From assembly GCA_017625185.1 (NCBI GenBank), contig JAGALN010000192.1, forward strand, positions 1 to 10,894: DNA of 10,894 bases, written 5' to 3'. Under the pieces are notes generated by a model that saw only the letters and a program-made list of their open reading frames with translations, ran no database searches and was not told where the DNA came from. Both the position numbers and the translations under genes were made by a program. Positions 4,623-10,894 of the stretch are shown piece after piece. Positions within the stretch are counted from its first letter, which is position 1. The number at the start of each line of letters is the position of its first letter. The DNA comes from Clostridia bacterium (GTDB taxonomy: Bacteria > Bacillota > Clostridia > Monoglobales > Monoglobaceae).

Positions 4623-5513
4623 ATGGAAAGCGACTTTAAGATTGCAGTAATCGGTATGGGACTGATTGGCGGTTCTCTTACCTATGCACTGCGTGGGTTT
4701 CGGAATGCGGAAATTGTTGGTTGTGATATTGATGCTAAAACCCGAGAAATGGCAATTAAGGAAAAGGCGGTTAGTTTTGCAACCGGCAATCCGGCTGAGG
4801 CAATTTCCGGAGCGGATTTGGTTATTTTGTGTACCTATCCTACATTGATTCCCAAGATTCTGCGGGAGAATCGGGATTGCTTGAAACCGGGAGCTGTGGT
4901 AACTGATGTCTGTGGTATCAAGCGGAACATTGCAAAGGAAATTTGTCAAAGTTTACCCGATGGGGTAGATTATGTTGGCGGGCATCCTATGGCTGGCACT
5001 GAAAACAGTGGCTTTTCCTATGCGACACCGGAACTGTTCTGGATGACAGGTTTTATTGTGACACCCATGCCGGATGCCAAGGCGAGTAGCATTGCCCTAG
5101 TCAAAGAAATGGCACATTACATTGGTGCTACCCGAATCACCCAGGCGACCTTCGAAGAGCATGACGGTGTGATTGCCTATACCAGCGATTTGATGCATAT
5201 TGCGGCGGCAGGACTCTGCCTTGACTTTCATCCCAACATGAATCGTGCCTACACTGCCGGAGCCTTTCGGGATTGCACCCGGATTGCGAAAATCAACCCC
5301 GATTTGTGGACAGAGCTTTTCCTGGATAATAAGGAAAACGTGGTTGCAGAAATTGATCGTTATTTAAGAAGCCTGAACCGGATTCGCAATGCAATCCAAG
5401 AAGAGAATGCGGGAGAACTGCATTCTCTTTTGGAAACAGTCGCAAGAAACAAAGAGATTATGAGAAATAAGGAGCCGGAGTTTTTGGCAGACGAGAAAAA
5501 AGGAAATGAGTGA
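4623..5513 (+). CDS. tyrA: Prephenate dehydrogenase
   Basis: TyrA oxidatively decarboxylates prephenate to 4-hydroxyphenylpyruvate with NAD(P)+, leading to tyrosine. The 296-residue protein has an N-terminal Rossmann fold with GMGLIGGS at 11-18, and an acidic residue at the end of the second strand (CDID, 34-37), which favours NAD+. HPMAGTENSGF at 121-131 holds the conserved catalytic-region histidine. GAFRDCTRIAKINPDLW at 213-229 is the conserved helical-domain signature. The protein ends after this domain, so it lacks the C-terminal ACT domain of longer Bacillus-type TyrA and may not be directly tyrosine-regulated. CGAGGT in the last aroF codons gives a Shine-Dalgarno with about 9 nt spacing, and only 4 nt separate the two genes. 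Confidence 0.95.
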   Translation: MESDFKIAVIGMGLIGGSLTYALRGFRNAEIVGCDIDAKTREMAIKEKAVSFATGNPAEAISGADLVILCTYPTLIPKILRENRDCLKPGAVVTDVCGIKRNIAKEICQSLPDGVDYVGGHPMAGTENSGFSYATPELFWMTGFIVTPMPDAKASSIALVKEMAHYIGATRITQATFEEHDGVIAYTSDLMHIAAAGLCLDFHPNMNRAYTAGAFRDCTRIAKINPDLWTELFLDNKENVVAEIDRYLRSLNRIRNAIQEENAGELHSLLETVARNKEIMRNKEPEFLADEKKGNE

Positions 5514-5517
5514 TATC

Positions 5518-6570
5518 ATGAAATCGTTACAAATCAATCTTCCGGGCAGGGAGTATGAAATTCATATCCAGCATGGTCTGTTGGAGAAAGCAGGAAGCTA
5601 TCTCCGGAAAATCTCTGCCGGCAACAAGGCCACCATTGTGACCGATTCCAATGTGGGACCTCTCTATGCAGGAACGGTAACAGAGAGCCTCAAGAAAGAA
5701 GGATTTTCCGTTCAAATATGTCAAGTTCCGGCAGGGGAAGAGAGCAAGTGTCAAGAGCAGTTGTTCCGGCTTTATGACGAGATGCTGGATTTTGGAATGA
5801 CAAGATCAGACCTGGTGGTAGCATTGGGCGGTGGCGTGGTTGGAGATTTGACCGGGTATGCTGCGGCAACCTTGCTTCGGGGGATTCCGTTTGTACAGAT
5901 TCCCACCACCATTCTATCTCAGGTAGATTCCAGTGTGGGCGGCAAGGTAGCCATTGACCTACCCAAAGGGAAAAACCTTGTAGGAGCCTTTTATCAGCCG
6001 AAAATGGTTTTGATTGACCCTCTGTGTCTTAAAACGTTGCCGGATCGAAACATTGCAGACGGCATGGCAGAGGTGATTAAGTATGGCGCCATTGGAAGTG
6101 CTGAACTATTTTCCTTTCTGGAGGAAATCAAGAGCGATGAGGAATTATTTGCAAAAATTGATAAAATCGTGTATACTTGTTGTGACATGAAACGCAAGGT
6201 AGTAGAAGAGGATGAGTTGGATACCGGCGGACGGATGGTGTTGAACTTTGGACATACCTTTGGGCACGCCATTGAAAAGGAATACCATTATCAAACCTAC
6301 ACCCATGGCGAGGCTGTGGCAATCGGCATGGTAATGGCTTGCGAATATGGGGAGAACCATGGTATAACCGAGCCAGGCACAGGAAAAAGGATGGAGCAAT
6401 TGCTGCAGAGTTTTCGGTTGCCTACCCGTGTTGCACTTTCCAAGGAATCCCTTATGGATGCCATCTCGGTTGACAAAAAGGGCAGTGGAAATGAGATTCA
6501 TTTGATCTTGCTGACCAAGATTGGGGAAGTTAAGATTATAAGGACTGGAAAAGAAGACGTATTACAGTAA
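5518..6570 (+). CDS. aroB: 3-dehydroquinate synthase
   Basis: AroB converts DAHP to 3-dehydroquinate using catalytic NAD+ and a divalent metal. The protein is 350 residues from ATG 5518, normal for the family. DLVVALGGGVVGDLTGY (98-114) holds the dinucleotide-binding glycine loop, and PTTILSQVDSSVGGKVAID (129-147) is the AroB signature. Predicted metal ligands are Glu185 in GMAEVIKYG, a histidine of NFGHTFGH (243-250) and His263 in HGEAV. An ATG at 5506 would overlap the end of tyrA by 8 nt, but its AGGA is only 1 nt away. ATG 5518 gives the usual MKSLQINL-type N-terminus, with a weak GAG at 5508-5510, so I prefer it while keeping the longer form possible. Either start implies tight coupling to tyrA. 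Confidence 0.95.
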   Translation: MKSLQINLPGREYEIHIQHGLLEKAGSYLRKISAGNKATIVTDSNVGPLYAGTVTESLKKEGFSVQICQVPAGEESKCQEQLFRLYDEMLDFGMTRSDLVVALGGGVVGDLTGYAAATLLRGIPFVQIPTTILSQVDSSVGGKVAIDLPKGKNLVGAFYQPKMVLIDPLCLKTLPDRNIADGMAEVIKYGAIGSAELFSFLEEIKSDEELFAKIDKIVYTCCDMKRKVVEEDELDTGGRMVLNFGHTFGHAIEKEYHYQTYTHGEAVAIGMVMACEYGENHGITEPGTGKRMEQLLQSFRLPTRVALSKESLMDAISVDKKGSGNEIHLILLTKIGEVKIIRTGKEDVLQ

Positions 6571-6582
6571 CGGAGGATAAGA

Positions 6583-7896
6583 ATGGATATAATCCAAATT
6601 GAGCCAATCATGTTACAGGGCAAAGTAAAGATTCCGCCCTCCAAAAGTGTTGCCCACCGGGCAATTATTGCAGCAGCCTTGTCAGGTGAACCTTGCCGCG
6701 TTGAAAATATTGCACTTTCCAAGGATATCCAGGCAACCCTTGGCTGTATGGAGGCCATGGGTGCGGATTTTTCGGTGAATGAAAAAGAAGGGGTTGTTAC
6801 CTTTTCCGGCAAACAAAAGAGGATTCCCAAAATTCTCCGATTAAACTGTGAAGAAAGCGGGTCGACCCTTCGGTTTTTAACTCCGGTGGCATTGCTTTTT
6901 GGAAGAAAAGTGACCTTATCCGGAAAAGGCCGGTTGATGAGCAGACCGCAAAAACCATACATAGATCTCTTTGCAACAAGGGAGATTTCTTGTGCTATCA
7001 AGAAAGATACCATGACTCTTGAAGGAAAACTGGAGCCGGGAAAATTCTCTCTGCCGGGTGATGTCAGTTCTCAATTTGTAACGGGACTTTTGTTCGCATT
7101 ACCGATGTTGGATGGAGACAGTGAGATTGTTATTACAACCGAGATGGAGTCCAAAGGCTATCTGGATTTAACACTCTCGGTTTTGAATGATTTTGGAATT
7201 CAAATTATAAATGAAAATTATCGACGGTTTCTGATCCCTGGCGGTCAGAAATACAAAGGGACAGATTATCGGGTAGAAGGAGATTATTCCCAGGCCGCCT
7301 TCTTCCTGGTGGCAGGTGCGATTGGTTGCAAGCTGCGTTGTGATGGATTGGATGAAAACAGCTTGCAGGGTGATAAAAAGATTCTGGAAATCTTAGAGCA
7401 GACAGGAGCCAATGTAATAAAGCATCCTGACGGTAGTATCGGGGTGACTCCGACAGAGGCTATGCACGGTATCGAAATTGATGCACGGGAGATTCCTGAT
7501 TTGGTTCCTGTGCTTGCAGTGCTTTGCGGGTTTTTGAAAGGGGAAAGCAGAATTGTGAACGCCGGACGGCTTCGAATGAAAGAGAGCGACCGTCTTGCTG
7601 CTATTTCCAGCGAGCTTTCCCGATTGGGACTTGACATTGAAGAGGGCGTTGACTATTTGAAGATTCAGGGAACCCAGATTCTTTGTGGGGAAACAGTTTC
7701 TTCCTGGAACGATCATCGAATTGCCATGGCGCTTGCCGTTGCTGCTTGCCGATGCGAGGGAGCGGTTACAATAACCGGTGCGAAAGAAGCGGTGAAGAAG
7801 TCCTTCCCCGATTTCTTTGAGGTCTATCAGGGATTGCAGCAAGGTCCTAAAACGCTCATGAAGTTTGGACAAGAAATTACAGAAGAGGAAGGTTGA
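6583..7896 (+). CDS. aroA: 3-phosphoshikimate 1-carboxyvinyltransferase (EPSP synthase)
   Basis: AroA transfers the enolpyruvyl group of PEP to shikimate 3-phosphate, giving EPSP. The 437-residue protein contains both halves of the inverse alpha/beta barrel. Key sites are PPSKSVAHRA (18-27) with the substrate-binding Lys21 and Ser22, ESGSTLRFL (91-99), RLMSRPQKPY (117-126), GDVSSQFVTGLL (159-170), EGDYSQAAFF (232-241), GRLRMKESDRL (328-338) and WNDHRIAMA (375-383). SSQF resembles class I enzymes. The residue aligned with Escherichia coli Pro101 is Phe98 in STLRFL, which departs from the NAGTAMRP loop of E. coli. GGAGGA (6572-6577) precedes ATG by 5 nt, and the gene follows aroB by 12 nt. Confidence 0.95.
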   Translation: MDIIQIEPIMLQGKVKIPPSKSVAHRAIIAAALSGEPCRVENIALSKDIQATLGCMEAMGADFSVNEKEGVVTFSGKQKRIPKILRLNCEESGSTLRFLTPVALLFGRKVTLSGKGRLMSRPQKPYIDLFATREISCAIKKDTMTLEGKLEPGKFSLPGDVSSQFVTGLLFALPMLDGDSEIVITTEMESKGYLDLTLSVLNDFGIQIINENYRRFLIPGGQKYKGTDYRVEGDYSQAAFFLVAGAIGCKLRCDGLDENSLQGDKKILEILEQTGANVIKHPDGSIGVTPTEAMHGIEIDAREIPDLVPVLAVLCGFLKGESRIVNAGRLRMKESDRLAAISSELSRLGLDIEEGVDYLKIQGTQILCGETVSSWNDHRIAMALAVAACRCEGAVTITGAKEAVKKSFPDFFEVYQGLQQGPKTLMKFGQEITEEEG

Positions 7897-7903
7897 TGGG
7901 GGT

Positions 7904-8974
7904 ATGAATTGTTGGGGTGAACAGTTTAGAGTTACCATTTTTGGAGAGTCCCATGGAGCGGGAATCGGAGTTGTGATTGATGGGATTCCTGCCGGAGTTC
8001 CCCTTGATTTAGAAGAAATCCGCCGGGAGATGCGTCGTCGGGCACCGGGACAGAATGCGCTATCCACGCCCAGGAATGAAAAAGACGAGGTAAAATTTCT
8101 CTCCGGATTCTTTGCGGGGAAGACCACCGGAACCCCTCTTGCCGGTTTGATTGAAAACACCAATACCATATCGAAAGATTATACGCCGGAATTGCTCCGT
8201 CCGGGTCATGCGGATTTCACCGGATTTATGAAGTATGGCGAGTGCCATGACTACCGTGGTGGCGGGCATTTTTCTGGACGGCTGACGGCACCCATTGTGT
8301 TTGCTGGTGCAATAGCAAAACAGATTTTGGACCAGGAGGGAATTAAAATCGGTGCTCATATTTTAAGAGTGGGTAGTATTGTTGACCAAGCATTTGACCC
8401 GGTTACCGGGAGTCCGGAACTGTTTGATACCATCAGAAATCGCACATTTCCTACCGTTGATGCTGAAGCAGGAGATGCCATGCAAGCGTATATCGTGGAA
8501 AAGAAGAACGAACTTGATTCGGTTGGCGGTATCATTGAATGTAGTGTAACCGGTCTTCCTGTTGGCTTGGGGAACCCCTTTTTCGAATCAGTAGAGAGTA
8601 AGCTCTCCTCCATGATGTTTTCCATTCCTGCGGTCAAGGGAATCGAGTTTGGGGACGGGTTCCAGTTTGCTGAAATGCCAGGTTCTATGGCGAATGATGC
8701 CTTTTGTATGCAGCATGGAACTGTCAAAACAAAAACCAACCACAATGGCGGTATCAATGGGGGAATTACCAACGGAATGCCTTTGCTTTTTAAGGTGGTA
8801 ATGAAACCTACACCGTCAATTGCCAAACCGCAACAGACAGTGAATTTAAAGACCATGGAAAACACGGAGGTTTCCATTCGCGGAAGACACGATCCTTGCA
8901 TTGCCCACCGAGCAGTACCGGTGGTAGAGGCGGGATGTGCCATTGCTCTTTTGGATATGCTGAAAACAAAATAA
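7904..8974 (+). CDS. aroC: Chorismate synthase
   Basis: AroC eliminates phosphate from EPSP to make chorismate, the branch point to Phe, Tyr, Trp and folate, and needs reduced FMN. The 356-residue protein has FGESHG (13-18) with the conserved His17, RRRAPGQNALSTPRNEKDEV (44-63), RPGHADFT (99-106) and YRGGGHFSGRLTA (117-129). NHNGGINGGITNGMP (279-293) and GRHDPCIAHRAVPVVEA (327-343) follow, so the FMN and substrate sites appear complete. No flavin reductase domain is present, so FMN is presumably reduced by another protein. ATG 7904 gives the normal N-terminus; in-frame upstream codons back to 7865 lie inside aroA and are unlikely to be used. The gap after aroA is 7 nt; the Shine-Dalgarno is either AGGAAGG (about 11 nt away) or a G-run directly before ATG. 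Confidence 0.95.
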   Translation: MNCWGEQFRVTIFGESHGAGIGVVIDGIPAGVPLDLEEIRREMRRRAPGQNALSTPRNEKDEVKFLSGFFAGKTTGTPLAGLIENTNTISKDYTPELLRPGHADFTGFMKYGECHDYRGGGHFSGRLTAPIVFAGAIAKQILDQEGIKIGAHILRVGSIVDQAFDPVTGSPELFDTIRNRTFPTVDAEAGDAMQAYIVEKKNELDSVGGIIECSVTGLPVGLGNPFFESVESKLSSMMFSIPAVKGIEFGDGFQFAEMPGSMANDAFCMQHGTVKTKTNHNGGINGGITNGMPLLFKVVMKPTPSIAKPQQTVNLKTMENTEVSIRGRHDPCIAHRAVPVVEAGCAIALLDMLKTK

Positions 8975-8987
8975 AGGATGGAAAACA

Positions 8988-10142
8988 ATGAAAAGTCTCG
9001 AGGAATTAAGACAAGGAATCGACCGAATTGACAAGCAATTATTAGAACTCTTTGCGGAGAGAATGGATTTTTGCAGTCAGGTTGCAGATTATAAACGGAG
9101 TGTTGGAATGCCGATTTTGGATGTGCAACGGGAAAAAGAGGTTCTTGCTGCAAAGATGGAGATGCTTAAGAATCCGGAACTGAAGGACGAAGTCTATGCG
9201 TTTTTCAGTGGAATTATGGCAATCAGTCGAAACCTGCAAAAACAAAAACTTGCGGATGTACAAAAAGAAGATGTGATTCAAAGTGTACTCAGTAGCTCCA
9301 ATGCCAGGATAAAGAATCCACGGGTTTGTTACTTTGGTGCAAGTGGCTCCTACAGTGAGGGGGCGACCATGGAGTATTTTGGGACAGAGACCCAAAGATT
9401 TCCGGTAGATTCCTTTGCGGGAGTTTTAGAAACACTCACAAGGGAGGAGGCGGACTATGGGGTCTTGCCTATTGAGAATTCCTCTACGGGTTCTATTGCT
9501 GCGGTTTTGGATTTGCTTGGAAAATACGGATGCTCCATTGTGGGAGAAGTCAATCTTGCAATCCATCATTGCCTGCTTGGTAAGAAAGGCACAGAACTCT
9601 CGAAGATTTCAAAAGTCTATTCCCATGAACAAGGAATCCTGCAATCCCAGACCTTTTTGAATTCCATTGGAAGTCCTAAAACCGAGGTTTGCCACAGCAC
9701 TGCACAAAGTGCGAAGCTGGTGGCAGAACTTGAGGATGTGACGGTTGCCGCCATTGCCGGGAAGCAGAATGCCACAATTTATGGATTGGAGATTCTGGCA
9801 GAGAATATCAATAGCAGTGAGCAAAACATGACCCGGTTTGCGGTAGTTGCAAAATGTCCGGAAATTACAGAGGAATGCGATAAAATCAGTATTGTCTTTA
9901 CTTTGCCTCATGAGAGCGGGGAGCTCCATCGGGTCATGTCCTGCTTTGCAAGAGGCGGACTTAACCTCTTAAAGTTGGAGTCTAGACCCATTCCTAACCA
10001 GCGGTTTGAGTATATGTTCTTTGTGGATTATACCGGCAATCTTCTGGACGAAAAGGTTCGGCAGGTTACCGATGAAGTCATTGCGGAAGCCCAGGAGTTT
10101 AAACTGTTGGGAAACTATCCAGCAGGAGCCATGGGGGAATAA
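8988..10142 (+). CDS. pheA: Bifunctional chorismate mutase / prephenate dehydratase (P-protein)
   Basis: This enzyme rearranges chorismate to prephenate, then dehydrates it to phenylpyruvate, the precursor of Phe. The 384 residues hold three modules. An AroQ-type chorismate mutase occupies about 1-88, starting LRQGIDRIDKQLLELFAERM. A prephenate dehydratase spans about 111-290, with GASGSYSEGA, DYGVLPIENSSTGSI and the catalytic NMTRF at 280-284. A C-terminal ACT domain covers about 298-376 with ESRP at 331-334. In the family ESRP contributes to Phe binding and allosteric inhibition, so feedback by Phe is expected. The mutase also supplies prephenate to TyrA, as no other mutase is encoded here. 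AAAGGATGG is suitably spaced before ATG, 13 nt after aroC. Confidence 0.96.
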   Translation: MKSLEELRQGIDRIDKQLLELFAERMDFCSQVADYKRSVGMPILDVQREKEVLAAKMEMLKNPELKDEVYAFFSGIMAISRNLQKQKLADVQKEDVIQSVLSSSNARIKNPRVCYFGASGSYSEGATMEYFGTETQRFPVDSFAGVLETLTREEADYGVLPIENSSTGSIAAVLDLLGKYGCSIVGEVNLAIHHCLLGKKGTELSKISKVYSHEQGILQSQTFLNSIGSPKTEVCHSTAQSAKLVAELEDVTVAAIAGKQNATIYGLEILAENINSSEQNMTRFAVVAKCPEITEECDKISIVFTLPHESGELHRVMSCFARGGLNLLKLESRPIPNQRFEYMFFVDYTGNLLDEKVRQVTDEVIAEAQEFKLLGNYPAGAMGE

Positions 10143-10145
10143 ATC

Positions 10146-10655
10146 ATGAAAAAGGATATTATCTTAATTGGGATGCCGGGTTGTGGGAAATCTACGCTTG
10201 GGAGAAAACTTGCATCTGTTTTGAACCGACCCTTTCTGGATTTGGATACCGTCATTGAAGAAACCTCCGGCAAAAAAATCAGCGATATTTTTGACCAGGA
10301 TGGCGAGGCAGGATTTCGCAAACTGGAAACCCAAGCATTTCATAATATTGCCGGGTTTGGCGGAGTTTTGGCAACGGGCGGAGGTGTTGTTACTGTTCCG
10401 GGAAACTTGGAAATCGCAAAGCAAGGACTTATTGTTTTTGTGGACAGACCCCTTGCAGCGCTTTTGGACACAATATCCACGGCGGAGCGTCCTCTCTTAA
10501 AAGGGGGAAAGGAACGCCTGATAACCCTTTATGAGCAACGATACGACTTGTATCATAATTGGGCAAAGATTCATGTTGAAAATACAGGCACCATGGAAGA
10601 AGCCATAGAGAAAATAATCAAAGAGGTGGAATACTATGAGAATTATGGTAATTAA
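10146..10655 (+). CDS. aroK: Shikimate kinase
   Basis: AroK phosphorylates shikimate at the 3-hydroxyl using ATP. The 169-residue protein is standard length for this P-loop kinase. GMPGCGKST (9-17) is the Walker A motif. Asp34 in LDLDTVIE and Arg58 in FRKLE are the shikimate-binding residues expected from the family, GGG at 78-80 forms the third substrate-binding element, and RPLL at 115-118 lies in the lid. The gene starts 3 nt after the pheA stop, with its ribosome binding site inside pheA, and its last 20 nt overlap aroQ in another frame. This layout suggests translational coupling. Confidence 0.95.
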   Translation: MKKDIILIGMPGCGKSTLGRKLASVLNRPFLDLDTVIEETSGKKISDIFDQDGEAGFRKLETQAFHNIAGFGGVLATGGGVVTVPGNLEIAKQGLIVFVDRPLAALLDTISTAERPLLKGGKERLITLYEQRYDLYHNWAKIHVENTGTMEEAIEKIIKEVEYYENYGN

Positions 10656-10894
10656 CGGCCCTAATCTGAATATGTTGGGGGTAAGAGAGCCGGATGTTTA
10701 TGGGAAAAAGGACTATAATTCCTTGGAAAACTATCTGGAGGAGTACGGCAACGCCCGGAATTGCGAGGTGATTGTGCTCCAGAGCAACGGCGAGGGGGAA
10801 ATCATTGATTACATCCATCATGCCTTAGGAAGTGCCGATGCCATCATTATCAATCCTGGGGCATACACACACTATAGCTATGCAATCTATGATG
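10636..10894 (+). CDS. aroQ: 3-dehydroquinate dehydratase, type II (partial at right edge)
   Basis: AroQ dehydrates 3-dehydroquinate to 3-dehydroshikimate. Only the first 86 residues are in the window; a type II enzyme is about 140-150 residues. The N-terminus reads MRIMVINGPNLNMLGVREP, with the family motif NGPNLN at 7-12, Arg17 and the catalytic Tyr22 in DVYG. QSNGEGEIIDYIHHA lies at 49-63 and NPGAYTHYSYAI at 73-84. Most relatives have His in place of Gly52 (SNHEG), a mild variation outside the known catalytic residues. GAGGTGG at 10623-10629 is 6 nt upstream of ATG, inside aroK. No stop codon occurs before the edge. Confidence 0.93.
   Translation, partial: MRIMVINGPNLNMLGVREPDVYGKKDYNSLENYLEEYGNARNCEVIVLQSNGEGEIIDYIHHALGSADAIIINPGAYTHYSYAIYD

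Noticed and set aside
10636..10655. Programmed frameshift fusing aroK and aroQ
   Set aside because: aroQ has its own ATG and a good Shine-Dalgarno (GAGGTGG, 6-nt spacing), and aroK is full length; the 20-nt overlap is ordinary translational coupling.

Overview
The window reads as chromosomal DNA from a spore-forming Clostridia-type Firmicute. The evidence is a YlmC/YmxH-family sporulation protein, a MecA adaptor, the rsmD-coaD pair, strong Shine-Dalgarno sequences and AT-rich sigma-A-type promoters. There are no mobile elements, tRNAs, rRNAs or CRISPR arrays. The right two thirds is one long aromatic amino acid operon. The left third holds housekeeping genes and regulatory RNA.

Left part (1-2600). 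A sigma-A-like promoter, preceded by a palindrome resembling an NrdR box, reads rightward into a ylmC-like gene. Facing it on the minus strand is the unit rsmD - coaD - coiled-coil protein, with its own promoter (2097-2125) and a terminator at 445-472. rsmD carries one in-frame TAA just before its catalytic DPPY motif, although the rest of the gene is intact in the same frame. Upstream of rsmD, on the same strand, lies a non-coding segment with its own promoter and a long closing stem, which I interpret as 6S RNA. mecA, encoding a ClpC/ClpP adaptor, is then transcribed rightward from its own promoter.

Right part (3283-10894). An extended -10 promoter drives a roughly 250-nt leader and then aroF - tyrA - aroB - aroA - aroC - pheA - aroK - aroQ, with aroQ cut by the window edge. 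Genes are separated by at most 13 nt or overlap. Together they cover DAHP synthesis, most of the shikimate pathway to chorismate, and the Phe and Tyr branches. Shikimate dehydrogenase (aroE) is not in the window.

The most notable signal is in the aroF leader. A 45-codon ORF with its own Shine-Dalgarno encodes a peptide with 10 Phe and 5 Tyr, 13 of these 15 within residues 14-34. Its 3' end can pair with the ascending arm of an intrinsic terminator just before aroF. This is the architecture of ribosome-mediated transcription attenuation sensing charged tRNA-Phe and tRNA-Tyr. It is familiar for pheA and trp operons of Proteobacteria but less expected in Firmicutes, where T-box riboswitches or TRAP usually serve this role. 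Predicted protein-level feedback sites (the N-terminal domain of AroF and the ACT domain of PheA) would add a second layer of control.
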